Under the pieces are notes generated by a model. That model searched no databases. It was given only the letters and a program-made list of their open reading frames with translations, and was not told the DNA's origin. This document shows positions 16,529 to 26,454 of a stretch of 64,000 bases of DNA, one piece after another. The DNA lies in assembly GCF_021390425.1 (NCBI RefSeq), contig NZ_JAJUWY010000002.1:310001-374000 (forward strand). The letters are read 5' to 3'. Both the position numbers and the translations under genes were made by a program. Position 1 is the first letter of the stretch, and every line of letters starts with the position of its first letter. The stretch comes from Lysobacter sp. GX 14042 (GTDB lineage Bacteria > Pseudomonadota > Gammaproteobacteria > Xanthomonadales > Xanthomonadaceae).

Positions 16529-17866
16529 GTGGCAACCCTTTCAAGCATCGGTATCGCGTCCGGCCTGGACCACAACCTGATCAGCCAGCTGGTCGCCGCC
16601 GAGCGTGCGCCCGGCGATGCGCGCTTCAACCGCATCGAAAGCACCGCCCAGGCGCAGATCTCGGCTTTCGGCAAGATCAGTTCCGGGCTTTCGGGCGTGC
16701 AGAGCGCGCTGGAAAAGTTCGCCGGCGACGGTGCGATGCCGGGCCGCAAGGTCAACGTGCCGGAGAAGGCCGGGTTCACCGCCACCGCCAACAGCAAGGC
16801 GGCCCTGGGCAGCTACCGGGTCTCGGTGGAGAGCCTGGCCACCACGCACAAGCTGCAATCCGCCCCTCGTGCCGCCGACGCCCAGCTCGGGCACGGGACA
16901 CTGAGCATCGACTTTGGCGGCGAGGAGCCGCTGACGGTCGAGATCGCGGAAGGCAAGGGCACGCTGTCCGATATCCGCGATGCGATCAACAAGGCCGCGC
17001 AGGGCGAAGGCCTCACCGCTACCCTGGTGCGTGGCGACGAGGGCGAAGTACTCGTGCTGGCCGCCACCGGCACCGGCACCGAGGGCCGATTGACCATTTC
17101 AGCCAGCGGCGATGGCCTGGACGCGCTGGCCACCACCGGCGACAGCATGACCGTGGCCGATCCTGGCAACGACGCGGTGGTCATCGTCGATGGCCTGACC
17201 CGGACCAGCAGCAGCAACCATCTGGACGACCTGATCGACGGGGTGACCCTGGACCTCACCGAGGCCAAGCCCGGCGAGCCGTTCACCCTGGAGATGAAGT
17301 CCGATGCCAGCACGCTGAAGGCGAGCATGCTCGGCTTCATCAGCGCCTACAACACGGCGATCGGCGCCCTGCGCACCCAGAGCGCGGCGGGCGGCGAAGA
17401 CACCCCCGGCGCGGCGCTGAGCGGCGACTCGGCGCCCCGTGGGATGACCTCCAGCCTGCGCAACATGATCAGCCAGCACTACGGCGAGTTGGCCAAGCTG
17501 GGGCTGAAGACCAAGGTCGACGGGACCCTCAGCCTGGACGGGGCCACCTTCGATGCCGTCATCGCCAAGGACCCGGAAGCGGTCGCCCGGCTGTTCGGCG
17601 ACGAGGGCAGCCTGCGCCAGCCGTTGAAGGATTCGCTGAAGTCCTGGGTCGGCGACGACGGCCTGATCAAGGGCCGCACCGAGGCACTGGACTCGCGGCT
17701 GAAACTGCTGGAGACCGAGCGCGAGGCCTTCGACCGGCGCATCGAGCGCACCGAGGCCAACTACATCCGCCAGTTCAGCGCGCTGGACGGCATGGTCGCG
17801 CAGATGAATTCGATCAGCAGCTTCCTGACCCAGCAGCTGTCCACCCTGAACTTCCAGAACCCGTAA
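16529..17866 (+). CDS. fliD: Flagellar filament cap protein FliD (HAP2)
   Basis: A 445-residue cap protein that chaperones flagellin addition at the filament tip. It starts with GTG (ribosome site GAGGAGAC) and reads MATLSSIGIASGLDHNLISQ. FliD signatures follow: the N-terminal TAQAQISAFGKISSGLSGVQ, an IN-like segment around residue 75-110 (SYRVSVESLATTHKL), LKASMLGFISAYNTAIGALR, and the C-terminal coiled coil ANYIRQFSALDGMVAQMNSI ending FLTQQLSTLNFQNP. Another long frame crosses the same DNA but has no family features. Confidence 0.95.
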   Translation: MATLSSIGIASGLDHNLISQLVAAERAPGDARFNRIESTAQAQISAFGKISSGLSGVQSALEKFAGDGAMPGRKVNVPEKAGFTATANSKAALGSYRVSVESLATTHKLQSAPRAADAQLGHGTLSIDFGGEEPLTVEIAEGKGTLSDIRDAINKAAQGEGLTATLVRGDEGEVLVLAATGTGTEGRLTISASGDGLDALATTGDSMTVADPGNDAVVIVDGLTRTSSSNHLDDLIDGVTLDLTEAKPGEPFTLEMKSDASTLKASMLGFISAYNTAIGALRTQSAAGGEDTPGAALSGDSAPRGMTSSLRNMISQHYGELAKLGLKTKVDGTLSLDGATFDAVIAKDPEAVARLFGDEGSLRQPLKDSLKSWVGDDGLIKGRTEALDSRLKLLETEREAFDRRIERTEANYIRQFSALDGMVAQMNSISSFLTQQLSTLNFQNP

Positions 17867-17888
17867 CGCACCCGGCTTCGAGGCTCCC

Positions 17889-18302
17889 ATGCACAGCGCC
17901 CGCACCTACGCCAACCAGTACCGCCAGACCAGCGCCAGCAGCGCCGTCCTGGACGCCAGTCCCCACCAGCTGGTGTCGCTGATGCTTGCCGGCGCCCGCG
18001 AGCGGGTCCGCCTGGCGGCGGCCTGCATCGGCCGCGGCGACCTGGCGCGCAAGGGCAAGGCGATCAACGAGGCCAGTTCGATCATCGCCGGGCTGTCCGG
18101 CACGCTGGACCTGAAGGCCGGGGGCGACATCGCCGCCGGGCTGCAGTCGCTCTACGACTATTTCCAGCGCAAGCTGGTGGAAGCCAACGCCGGCAATGAC
18201 GCCGTGCCGCTGGCCGAGATCGACGAGCTGCTGGGCGACATCGAGGGGGCCTGGAAAGCGATCGATCCCGACGCGCCGGCCCCGGCCGCCGTGACCCAGT
18301 GA
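17889..18302 (+). CDS. fliS: Flagellin export chaperone FliS
   Basis: A 137-residue helical protein. The N-terminal ARTYANQYRQTSASSAVLDA and SPHQLVSLMLAGARERVRLA match the FliS consensus (Y-x-S ... P-x-x-L-x-x-x-L-Y/L-D/A). FliS binds the C-terminus of flagellin in the cytosol and delivers it to the export gate. The acidic LLGDIEGAWKAIDPD near the end is also family-like. It follows fliD by 22 bp. Confidence 0.93.
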   Translation: MHSARTYANQYRQTSASSAVLDASPHQLVSLMLAGARERVRLAAACIGRGDLARKGKAINEASSIIAGLSGTLDLKAGGDIAAGLQSLYDYFQRKLVEANAGNDAVPLAEIDELLGDIEGAWKAIDPDAPAPAAVTQ

Positions 18303-18309
18303 GGCCGCG

Positions 18310-18603
18310 ATGATCCCGCAACTGCCCGCCGCCGCCATCCGCAACGCGATCGCCGAGGACCGCCTGGACGAAGCCGGCGAGCTGATCGGCGGGCACGCCC
18401 GCGAGGTCCAGCAGGCGATCGCCGCCGGCCGGATCGAAGCCGGCCGGCGCGAGGCCTGGCAGGAACTGCTCGACCAGCAACGCCTGCTGCTCACCGAATT
18501 GCAGCAGGCGCGTGGCGAGGCCTCCGATGCGCTGCAGCGCCTGCGCGGCCAGCGCCGCGGCAGCAATGCCTACCGCCAGGCCGCCGGCGGGGCGCACCGA
18601 TGA
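18310..18603 (+). CDS. FliT-like flagellar chaperone candidate
   Basis: A 97-residue, all-helical, charged protein (RLDEAGELIGGHAREVQQAI, then WQELLDQQRLLLTELQQARG) with no signal peptide. Small helical proteins directly after fliS are usually FliT-type chaperones for FliD. Sequence alone does not prove it, because FliT is poorly conserved. It lies 7 bp after fliS and overlaps the PilZ gene by 4 bp, so it is part of the same transcript. Confidence 0.6.
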   Translation: MIPQLPAAAIRNAIAEDRLDEAGELIGGHAREVQQAIAAGRIEAGRREAWQELLDQQRLLLTELQQARGEASDALQRLRGQRRGSNAYRQAAGGAHR

Positions 18604-19175
18604 ACGCGGCCGCCGGCCACGCAGCGGTTTTCGGCGACTCGCTGGCTTGTGGCGAGCTGCGCCCGGCCGCGTTCGTTGCCGGCAGCGGCGACGCCGAAAC
18701 CAGCCGCCTTGCCTGCCTGCGCAGCGAGGCCCTGCTGCGCGCAATCGCGGTGGTCGAGGACAGCCACGGCCGCGAGGAGCCCGAGGAGCGCGGCTTGCAT
18801 GACCTGGCCGTGCAGCGCATCGAGGCCAAGCTCGACCTGCTGACCGCCCTGGTCGCCGGGCTGGCCAGCCGCCACGCCGACGCCGATCCGGTGCGGCCAC
18901 TGGAGTGGTCCGCCCATGGGGCCTGCCTGGTGCTGGGCGACGACCCGCCGGGCGTGACGGCCGGGCAGCCCGGCATGCTGCGGGTGCGGCCTTGCGACTG
19001 GCTGCCGGAAACCCTGGAGTTGCCGGCCCGCGTGGTCGGCAGCGACCGCGACGACGGACTGCACCGGCTGTGGCTGCGCTTCAGTGGCCACACCCCGGCG
19101 CTCACCGCCGCCCTGGAGCGGCACCTGTTCCGCATCCACCGGCGCGCGGTGGCCGAGCGCCGCCAGCCGCGCTGA
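18600..19175 (+). CDS. PilZ-type domain protein in the flagellar cluster
   Basis: A 191-residue cytosolic protein. Residues about 20-95 are helical. Residues about 98-180 resemble a PilZ beta-barrel (PLEWSAHGACLVLGDDPPGV, later RVVGSDRDDGLHRLWLRFSG) and end in a helical tail. PilZ domains bind cyclic di-GMP, but the classical RxxxR motif is not obvious, so it may be a non-binding variant acting by protein contact. Position between the fliS group and the regulators rpoN-vemR-fleQ suggests a role in motility control. The domain call is moderate. Confidence 0.55.
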   Translation: MNAAAGHAAVFGDSLACGELRPAAFVAGSGDAETSRLACLRSEALLRAIAVVEDSHGREEPEERGLHDLAVQRIEAKLDLLTALVAGLASRHADADPVRPLEWSAHGACLVLGDDPPGVTAGQPGMLRVRPCDWLPETLELPARVVGSDRDDGLHRLWLRFSGHTPALTAALERHLFRIHRRAVAERRQPR

Positions 19176-19275
19176 CCCGCCGCCCGGATACACCGCGCGC
19201 CGGCTGCACGAGCCGCCCGGCTCCGTTAAGGTTTCCGCCACGCGCCGGATTCCCGGCGGAGCTGCAAGGTGCCGC

Positions 19276-19905
19276 GTGCTGCGTGTCCTGATCTGCGATG
19301 ACCACACCCTGATCCGCGCCGGCCTGCGCCGGCTGCTGGAGTCCTTCGACGGCATCGAGGTGGTCGCCGAGGCCGCCAGTGCCGACGAGGTGGTGATCCG
19401 CGCCTGCGAGCACGCCCCGGACGTGATCGTGCTCGACCTGTCGATGCCCGGCCGCAACGGCTTCGATGCGCTCGCCGAGTTGCGCCTGCGCTGCCCGGGC
19501 AGCGCGGTGGTGATCATGTCCATGCATGACGACTCCAGCCACGTGCGCGAGGCGCTGGACCGCGGCGCCTCGGGTTTCGTCGTCAAGGAGGCGGCGCCGG
19601 CCGAGCTGGAGATCGCCGTGCGCGCCGCGGCGACCGGGCGGACCTATCTCAGTCCGCAGGTGTCCGCACCGCTGCTGCGCGCCCCGGCGCAGCCGGCCAG
19701 CGGGGTCGACTCGCTGCCGCCGCGCCAACGGCAGATCCTTGCCGCGCTGGGCGCAGGGCGGACCAGCAAGCAGATCGCCGCCGACCTGGGCATCAGCGTC
19801 AAGACCGTGGAAACCCATCGGGCGCGGATGATGGCGACCCTGGGCTGCCGCAACGCCACCGAGCTGCTGCGCCTGGCGATGCGGCTGGACGCCACGGCGC
19901 TGTAG
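19276..19905 (+). CDS. LuxR/NarL-family response regulator
   Basis: A 209-residue two-domain regulator. The receiver (residues 1-118) has VLICDDHTLIRAGLRRLLE, phosphoacceptor D54 in VIVLDLSMPGRNGF, and the Lys in GFVVKEAAPAEL. A LuxR helix-turn-helix (about 145-205) follows with LPPRQRQILAALGAGRTSKQ and ISVKTVETHRARMMATLG. The GTG start at 19276 is preceded by AAGGTG; the open frame continues upstream without domain content. No cognate kinase gene is adjacent; the partial kinase at the window start is one possibility. It sits between the PilZ gene and rpoN in the flagellar regulatory block. Confidence 0.88.
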   Translation: MLRVLICDDHTLIRAGLRRLLESFDGIEVVAEAASADEVVIRACEHAPDVIVLDLSMPGRNGFDALAELRLRCPGSAVVIMSMHDDSSHVREALDRGASGFVVKEAAPAELEIAVRAAATGRTYLSPQVSAPLLRAPAQPASGVDSLPPRQRQILAALGAGRTSKQIAADLGISVKTVETHRARMMATLGCRNATELLRLAMRLDATAL

Positions 19906-19910
19906 GACGC

Positions 19911-19949
19911 GACGGAGTTCCGTCGTCCTGTAGGGAATCGCCCTACAGG
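19911..19949. other. Two consecutive stem-loops between the LuxR regulator and rpoN
   Basis: GACGGA/TCCGTC with a two-base loop (about 19911-19924) is followed by CCTGTAGGG/CCCTACAGG with a five-base loop (19927-19949). There is no T tract, so termination is uncertain. They may separate regulator and rpoN transcripts or form a leader structure. The rest of the 155-bp gap shows no recognisable promoter. Confidence 0.5.
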
Positions 19950-20060
19950 GCGCAGGTGTGCCCCCACCCGGTTGAGGGCGGCCCCGATTCGCTTTACGTC
20001 ACCGGCGGCGCACCATTTCCCCTGCAGGATCCGTTCCATTGCGGTGCCGCAGGAGAAACC

Positions 20061-21482
20061 GTGAAGACCAGCGTGCGTGCCCAGCTCAGCCAGGGCCTCA
20101 ACCTGACGCCCCAACTGCTGCAGTCGATCCGGCTGCTGCAGCTGACCGCGCCGCAACTGGAGCAGGAACTGCGCCAGGCGCTGGACCGCAACCCGCTGCT
20201 GGAACACGACGAGGACGACGAAGCCGGCGAGACCGGCATCGAGGCCCAGGCGGCCGAACTGGACACCGCTGCGCTGGAGGCCGCCGCCTTCGACGAACTG
20301 CCCGATCCCGCCTTCACCTCCGGCACCGGCGCCGGCATCGGCGGTGACGACGACGGCATGGCACGCATCGCCGCCGGCAGCTCCACCGACCCGCGGGTCC
20401 GCCTGCTGCAGGAACTGGCGATGGAATGGGACGGCGGCGACCTGCTGCTGGCCCAGTGGTGGCTGGACCACTGCGATGATCGCGGCTACCTGGAGCAGCC
20501 GGTCGACCGCCTCGCCCGTGACGGCGCCGAGGCACTGGCGGTCGATCCCGCCGCCCTGCTCCACGTCCGCCAGCGGCTGCTGGCCGGCCCGTGGCCGGGC
20601 ATGGCCGCGGCCGACGCCGGCGAGTGCCTGCGTGCGCAACTCGCCCGGCTGCCGTTGACCGGCGACCCGGACCCGGCCGGGCGCCTGCTCGCCGACCGCA
20701 TCCTCGCCGGGCACCTGGACCTGCTGGCGGCCCATGACCACGCGGCGCTGGCGCAGGCGCTCGGCGCCGATCCCGCCGACATCGCACGCGCCTGCGGGCT
20801 GATCCTCGCCCTGCGTCCGCAGCCGGTGGAGGACGCGCCCGACGCGCCGGACGGCGTGGTGATCCCGGACGTGGTGGTGCGCCACCTCGATGGCGGCTGG
20901 CGGGTCGCCCTGAACACCCGCGGCGCCCCGCGGGTACGCGTGTCGGCCCACTGCGAAGCCGCGCTGGGCGGCGGCAGCGGCCACGCCGCCCTGCGCGGCC
21001 TGCTGGAGGAGGCCCGCTGGCTGGTACGCGGGATCGCGATGCGCGACGACACCCTGCTGCGCACCGCGAAGGTGCTGGTCGAGCGCCAGGCCGGCTTCCT
21101 CGCCCGTGGCGACGAGGCGCTGGTCCCGCTGACCCTGCGCGAGGTCGCCGACGAGATCGGCATGCACGAGTCCACCGTCTCGCGCATCACAACCGGCAAG
21201 TACATCCAGACCCCGCGCGGTACCTTCGAACTCAAGCGCCTGTTCGCGGTGCGGCTGGAAGGTGCCGAGGTATCCGGCGCCGCGGTGAAGGCGATGGTCA
21301 AGCGGCTGATCGACGACGAGCCGTCGCACGCCCCGCTGGCCGATGACACCATCGCCGCCCTGCTCGCCCGCCGCGGCATCCGCATCGCGCGGCGTACCGT
21401 CGCCAAGTACCGTGACCAGCTGAACATCGGTCCCGCCCGTTCGCGCCGCCGCCCGGCGCAACCCCTGCGTGCCACCGCCTGA
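20061..21482 (+). CDS. rpoN: RNA polymerase sigma-54 factor RpoN
   Basis: A 473-residue sigma-54. The N-terminal region has LSQGLNLTPQLLQSIRLLQL and LEQELRQALDRNPLLEHDED (activator and core contact), then an acidic linker. The core-binding and DNA-binding parts follow, with LREVADEIGMHESTVSRITT and GKYIQTPRGTFELKRLF. The RpoN box ARRTVAKYRD (residues 443-452) is intact. The start is GTG at 20061 with AGGAG upstream. Xanthomonads have two rpoN genes; this one, linked to vemR and fleQ, corresponds to the flagellar copy (rpoN2) of Xanthomonas campestris. Its targets here include the promoters before flgA and flgB. Confidence 0.95.
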   Translation: MKTSVRAQLSQGLNLTPQLLQSIRLLQLTAPQLEQELRQALDRNPLLEHDEDDEAGETGIEAQAAELDTAALEAAAFDELPDPAFTSGTGAGIGGDDDGMARIAAGSSTDPRVRLLQELAMEWDGGDLLLAQWWLDHCDDRGYLEQPVDRLARDGAEALAVDPAALLHVRQRLLAGPWPGMAAADAGECLRAQLARLPLTGDPDPAGRLLADRILAGHLDLLAAHDHAALAQALGADPADIARACGLILALRPQPVEDAPDAPDGVVIPDVVVRHLDGGWRVALNTRGAPRVRVSAHCEAALGGGSGHAALRGLLEEARWLVRGIAMRDDTLLRTAKVLVERQAGFLARGDEALVPLTLREVADEIGMHESTVSRITTGKYIQTPRGTFELKRLFAVRLEGAEVSGAAVKAMVKRLIDDEPSHAPLADDTIAALLARRGIRIARRTVAKYRDQLNIGPARSRRRPAQPLRATA

Positions 21483-21494
21483 CCGGAGACATCC

Positions 21495-21889
21495 ATGCGT
21501 ACCCTCGACATCCTGCTGGTGGACGACCACGAAGGCTTCATCAACGCCGCGCTGCGGCACCTGCGCCGGGTCGACTGGATCCGCGTCGCCGGCACCGCGC
21601 ACAACGGCATCGAGGCGATCGAGCAGTGCGACCGGCTGCGCCCCGACGCGGTGCTGATGGACCTGGCCATGCCGGAGATGGGCGGGCTGCAGGCCACCCG
21701 GCTGATCAAGGCCCAGGACAAGCCGCCCTACGTGGTGATCGCCAGCCACTTCGATGACGCCGAGCACCGCGAGCATTCCCTGCGCGCCGGCGCCGACGCC
21801 TTCGTCAGCAAGCTGGCCTACATCAACGAAGTGCTGCCGTTGCTCGAGGCGCTCGCCAACACGGAGGTTGCCGAGGGGGGCGCGGCGTC

Positions 21890-21893
<4 letters not shown>
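21495..21893 (+). CDS. vemR: Single-domain response regulator VemR
   Basis: A 132-residue CheY-like protein with only a receiver domain: [20 protein letters not shown], phosphoacceptor D56 in [18 protein letters not shown], and the Lys in [15 protein letters not shown]. Its place between rpoN and fleQ is exactly that of VemR in Xanthomonas, where it affects motility, exopolysaccharide and virulence and acts with FleQ and RpoN2. It starts 12 bp after rpoN and overlaps fleQ by 4 bp. Confidence 0.9.
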
Positions 21894-23338
<1,445 letters not shown>

Positions 23339-23342
23339 CCTC

Positions 23343-23927
23343 CCGTCATCCCCGCGCACGCGGGGAACCATGGACGTTGGTCTTGCTTCTCCGGGGCGCG
23401 CGCGTGGTCCTTCGGATACGTCGCGGGGGAGCCGGCCGCCGTGGCGGGACGGGCCGCCCTCCTGACGGGCCTTCGGCCCTTTTTGAAGTCGGGCGGCCCG
23501 TCCCACCACGGCAGCCGGCTCCGGCGGGTGTCGATGGCTTCGGAGGCACGCCTTCCGGATACGACACCGCGTCCATGGCTCCCCGCGTGCGCGGGGATGA
23601 CGGTGGAGGGGGTGGTGTTTGTTGTGTGGCGATCTCCACCCACGTACCCACGCAGGCCGCACCCGGGACCTCCGTCCTGCCACCAGGCCCGCACCACCCG
23701 CTTACGGTGCCGTCCCCGAAGCCCACACCCAGCCCCCGCAGGAGCAGCGTTGTGGTGGGAGACGGATGCTGCGAGGGGGGTGCGGAGAGCAGGCCATGGA
23801 TGGCCTGCGCCGCGACTTAAAGGCATGGATGCCGTCAGGAGCGCGGAGCACCCCCCTCGCAGCAGCCGGCTCCCCCAGCGACCTCTCCGAAGACCACTTC
23901 CGCGTGCGCGGGGATGACGGGGAAGGA
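23343..23927. repeat. Composite non-coding repeat element, copy 1 (fleQ-rnpB convergent gap)
   Basis: About 585 bp that align block by block, often base for base, with 41862-42470. Order: a palindrome ATCCCCGCGCACGCGGGG near the left end; CCTTCGG...GGGGGAGCCGGC; a long hairpin GGGACGGGCCGCCC / GGGCGGCCCGTCCC enclosing a smaller UUCG-loop hairpin GGGCCTTCGGCCCTTTTT; an inverted AGCCGGCTCC block; a second palindrome (23579-23598); GGTGGAG/CTCCACC arms; an AC-rich segment; then GCTGCGAGGGGGGTGC matched downstream by GCACCCCCCTCGCAGC. The element fills the whole gap between fleQ and rnpB, which converge. Open frames through it have no start signals or family features. Confidence 0.8.
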
Positions 23928-23931
23928 AAAA

Positions 23932-24303
23932 GCGCGGAGCCGGCCGATAAGCCGGGTTCTGTCGTGGACAGTCATTCCTCTGGGCGCATCGTCACCGATA
24001 CGCTCAAGCAACCTACCCGGAGACACCGCGGGCCGCGGCATTGCCTCCCTATTTGGTCTTGCTCCCGGTGGGGTTTGCCGTGCCGGTCTGTTGCCAGACT
24101 CGCGGTGCGCTCTTACCGCACCGTTTCACCCTTGCCACGCGTCCCGCGCCCTTTCGAACCCGGGACCGTTCGGCGGTCTGCTCTCTGTTGCACTTTCCGT
24201 CGGCTCGCGCCGCCCAGGCGTTACCTGGCACCGTGCCCTGTGGAGCCCGGACTTTCCTCGGCATCCCCGGAGGGATGACGCGACTGCCTGGCCGACTCCG
24301 CGG
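23932..24303 (-). ncRNA. rnpB: RNase P RNA (rnpB), bacterial class A
   Basis: Read leftward, the RNA opens GCGGAGTCGGCCAGGCAGTC and ends CCCGGCTTATCGGCCGGCTC. The two ends pair as P1 (GCGGAGTCGGCC with GGCCGGCTCCGC). The universally conserved cores are present: GAGGAAAGTCCGGGCTCC near the 5' side, CAACAGAGAGCAGACC-type J/P segments, GGGTGAAACGGTGCGGTAAG and AGAGGAATGACTGTCCACGA near the 3' side. It is the catalytic RNA of the tRNA 5'-processing enzyme. Transcription converges on fleQ and diverges from mraZ. Exact ends are estimated to within a few bases. Confidence 0.95.
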
Positions 24304-24630
24304 GGGAAGTCTAACGGGGCGGGCCGCGGTTGGGGGAGTGGGGAACGGTGGGGTGGCCCGTGTGTTCAGCAGTGCCCGTCAAGGCGCGTTCGAGCGGCTG
24401 GCGTTGCAGCTGCCACTCGTTCCTCGTTCCTCTCCACTCGTTCCTCGCCTCTGCTGCGCTGCAGCGGAAAGTGAACGCGGTCACGCCGGCACTGGGCTTC
24501 ACGCCCCCTCCACAAGTGCCAAATGGGGAAAAGCCTGCCTAAACAACAGCTAGCCCCGGTATCTTGAGAAAGCATCTCAAGTCTGGCGCAAGTCATTGAT
24601 GGTGTTGGCGAAAATCCGGCGCACGACTCG
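24304..24630. other. rnpB-mraZ intergenic region, left part: no gene seen
   Basis: No coding frame has a ribosome site or family features. The rnpB promoter must lie close to 24304-24345 on the minus strand (a TTAGAC sequence is the only weak -10 candidate). A pyrimidine-rich stretch (24413-24450, CACTCGTTCCTCG words) is the complement of the GAGGAACGAGTG repeat seen near cheV and ftsZ. The rest is unremarkable and less GC rich than the genes. Confidence 0.5.
24413..24450 (-). repeat. Single arm of the purine-rich repeat family
   Basis: On the minus strand GAGGAACGAGTGGAGAGGAA and further GAGGAACGAGTGG words. It matches the arms at 3132-3172 and 40591-40643. Here only one arm is present and there is no palindrome cluster. 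Confidence 0.7.
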
Positions 24631-24659
24631 TTGACTTCGCCCTGACCCATCCTTAAGGT
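24631..24659 (+). promoter_or_regulatory. Probable sigma-70 promoter of the mra/dcw cluster
   Basis: TTGACT (24631-24636), a 17-base spacer, then TAAGGT (24654-24659). The -35 is near consensus and the -10 weak. It lies 118 bases before mraZ and its -10 overlaps the first MraZ box, as expected for a self-repressed promoter. Confidence 0.55.
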
Positions 24660-24701
24660 GGACATCCGAGGGAAAACCGGGTTTTTTGTGGTTTTCAGTG
24701 G
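24658..24701 (+). promoter_or_regulatory. MraZ operator: five GTGG-type boxes at 10-bp spacing
   Basis: Boxes begin at 24658 (GTGG), 24668 (GAGG), 24678 (CGGG), 24688 (GTGG) and 24698 (GTGG), exactly 10 bp apart. Known MraZ operators are direct TGGG-type repeats with 5-base spacers, which gives the same 10-bp period. The array overlaps the -10 region and the start of the leader, consistent with autorepression by MraZ. Confidence 0.7.
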
Positions 24702-24776
24702 CTGCAGACGGTAATCCGGGCCGTATGCATCCGCAGGTGCCCAGGCAAGGGCGCGACAACCACCAGCAGGCAGGCG

Positions 24777-25223
24777 ATGTTCCAGGGCGAGACCGCCATC
24801 ACGATCGACGACAAGGGACGGATGGCGGTTCCCACCGCCTTCCGCGACCAGGTCGCGCGTGATCACGGCAACCGGCTGGTCATCACCTACAACCCGTTCG
24901 ACGGCGGCTCGCTGTGGATTTTCCCCTATGAGGCCTGGGAGCCGCTGCGCGACCACGTCAACCGCCTGCCCAAGGTCAAGACCGCCAACCGGCTGATGCA
25001 GTTCAAGGTGGTGGGCGCGGCCACGGTCGTCGAACTGGACGGCAACGGCCGCATCACCCTGCCCAAGAGCATGCGCGAGGCGATCGACATCGAGCGCAAG
25101 GCCGTGTTGCTGGGCATGGGCGACAAGTTCGAGCTGTGGAGCGAGAAGGCCCACACGGCGCAGGTCAGGGCGGTGCTGTCCGACGAGGACCTCACCGACG
25201 ACCTGCTGGATTTGCCACTGTGA
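24777..25223 (+). CDS. mraZ: Transcriptional regulator MraZ
   Basis: A 148-residue protein with the two swapped-hairpin (AbrB-like) halves of Mra[21 protein letters not shown] at the N-terminus and [20 protein letters not shown] near residue 85. Both carry the D/N-x-K/N-G-R-x-x-x-P motif that contacts DNA. MraZ forms rings and represses the cluster it heads through repeated GTGG boxes, which are visible upstream. rsmH overlaps its stop. Confidence 0.96.
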   Translation: MFQGETAITIDDKGRMAVPTAFRDQVARDHGNRLVITYNPFDGGSLWIFPYEAWEPLRDHVNRLPKVKTANRLMQFKVVGAATVVELDGNGRITLPKSMREAIDIERKAVLLGMGDKFELWSEKAHTAQVRAVLSDEDLTDDLLDLPL

Positions 25224-26191
25224 GCGCCGGTGGCATGGAGCGCGCGACGACTTCCGGCCACCTTCCCGTCCTGTACCGCGAGGTCCTCGACGGGCTGGCG
25301 GTGCGGGCCGGGGGGCGCTACCTGGACGGCACCTTCGGCCGCGGTGGCCATGCCCGCGGGGTGCTCGAGCGCCTGGATGCCGACGGCCGGCTGCTGCTGA
25401 TGGACAAGGACCCGGAGGCGATCGAGGTCGCCCGCCGCGACTTCGGCGCGGACCCGCGGGTCGCGATCTTCCATGGCAGCTTCACCGCGATGGCCGGCTG
25501 GGACGCGGCCACCGGGCTGGACGGGATCCTGCTGGACCTGGGCGTGTCCTCGCCGCAGCTCGACGTCGCCGGCCGTGGTTTCAGCTTCGGCAAGGACGGT
25601 CCGCTGGACATGCGCATGGACTCCAGCCGTGGCGAGACCGCCGCGGACTGGCTGGCGCGTGCCGGGGAGGAGGAGATCGCCGGCGTGCTGTGGACCCTGG
25701 GCGAGGAGCGCCACTCCCGGCGCATCGCCCGGGCGATCGTCGCCCGCCGGGCCGACGCGCCGCTGACCCGGACCGCCGAGCTGGCCGGGCTGATCGCCGC
25801 GGTGGTGCCGCGCGGCAAGCCGGGCGCCGACCGCAACCGGATCCACCCGGCCACGCGCAGCTTCCAGGCCATCCGCATCCACATCAACCATGAGCTCGAC
25901 GACCTGCACGCCGGGCTCGATGCCGCGCTGGATTGCCTGGCCCCGGGCGGGCGGCTGGCGGTGATCAGCTTCCATTCGCTGGAAGACCGCATCACCAAGC
26001 AGTTCATCAACCGCCACGCCAGGCCGCCGGCGGCCAACCGCCGGATGCCGGTGGCGCCGGAGTTCACCGCCCGGCTGCGCGCCATCGGCGGCGCGATCAA
26101 GGCCGGCGAAGGGGAACTCGCCGGCAACCCGCGCGCGCGCTCGGCGGTGCTGCGGGTGGCCGAGAAGCTGCCTGCCGGGGGTGCCGCATGA
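25220..26191 (+). CDS. rsmH: 16S rRNA (cytosine-1402-N4)-methyltransferase RsmH
   Basis: A 323-residue SAM-dependent methyltransferase (formerly MraW) that modifies C1402 of 16S rRNA in the P site. It has [20 protein letters not shown], the SAM loop [39 protein letters not shown], and the catalytic-region motifs [20 protein letters not shown] and [17 protein letters not shown] list the GTG at 25220, which overlaps the mraZ stop; the ATG at 25235 ([14 protein letters not shown]) aligns equally well and cannot be excluded. It overlaps ftsL by 4 bp. Confidence 0.95.
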   Translation: MSAGGMERATTSGHLPVLYREVLDGLAVRAGGRYLDGTFGRGGHARGVLERLDADGRLLLMDKDPEAIEVARRDFGADPRVAIFHGSFTAMAGWDAATGLDGILLDLGVSSPQLDVAGRGFSFGKDGPLDMRMDSSRGETAADWLARAGEEEIAGVLWTLGEERHSRRIARAIVARRADAPLTRTAELAGLIAAVVPRGKPGADRNRIHPATRSFQAIRIHINHELDDLHAGLDAALDCLAPGGRLAVISFHSLEDRITKQFINRHARPPAANRRMPVAPEFTARLRAIGGAIKAGEGELAGNPRARSAVLRVAEKLPAGGAA

Positions 26192-26454
26192 CCCGCAACC
26201 TGCTGCTGACCGTGCTGGTGGTGGCCGTCGTCGCCAGCGCCCTGGCGGTGGTCCATGCGCGGCACCAGCACCGCGTGCTGTTCGTCGAGCTCAGCCGGCT
26301 GGAGAACGTGCGCGACGAGCTGGACATCGACTTCGGGCGCCTGCAGCTCGAGCAGGCCACTTGGGCGGAGGCCAACCGCATCGACCAGGTCGCCCGCGAG
26401 CGGCTGGGGATGAAGTTCCCCGGCGACGGCGAGATCGTGGTGGTGCAGCCATGA
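26188..26454 (+). CDS. ftsL: Cell division protein FtsL
   Basis: An 88-residue bitopic membrane protein. A short cytosolic N-terminus (MTRN) is followed by one membrane helix ([20 protein letters not shown], about residues 5-24) and a periplasmic heptad-type coiled coil to about residue 75 ([20 protein letters not shown]), ending ERLGMKFP. It partners FtsB and FtsQ to activate FtsWI. Size and place between rsmH and ftsI are standard. Overlaps of 4 bp on both sides imply coupled translation. Confidence 0.9.
   Translation: MTRNLLLTVLVVAVVASALAVVHARHQHRVLFVELSRLENVRDELDIDFGRLQLEQATWAEANRIDQVARERLGMKFPGDGEIVVVQP

Noticed and set aside
23377-24278. Open frames of 120-220 codons across the composite repeat and rnpB
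   Set aside because: No ribosome sites, composition follows the repeat, frames run into the RNase P RNA gene, and similar peptides at the second repeat copy are explained by shared DNA.
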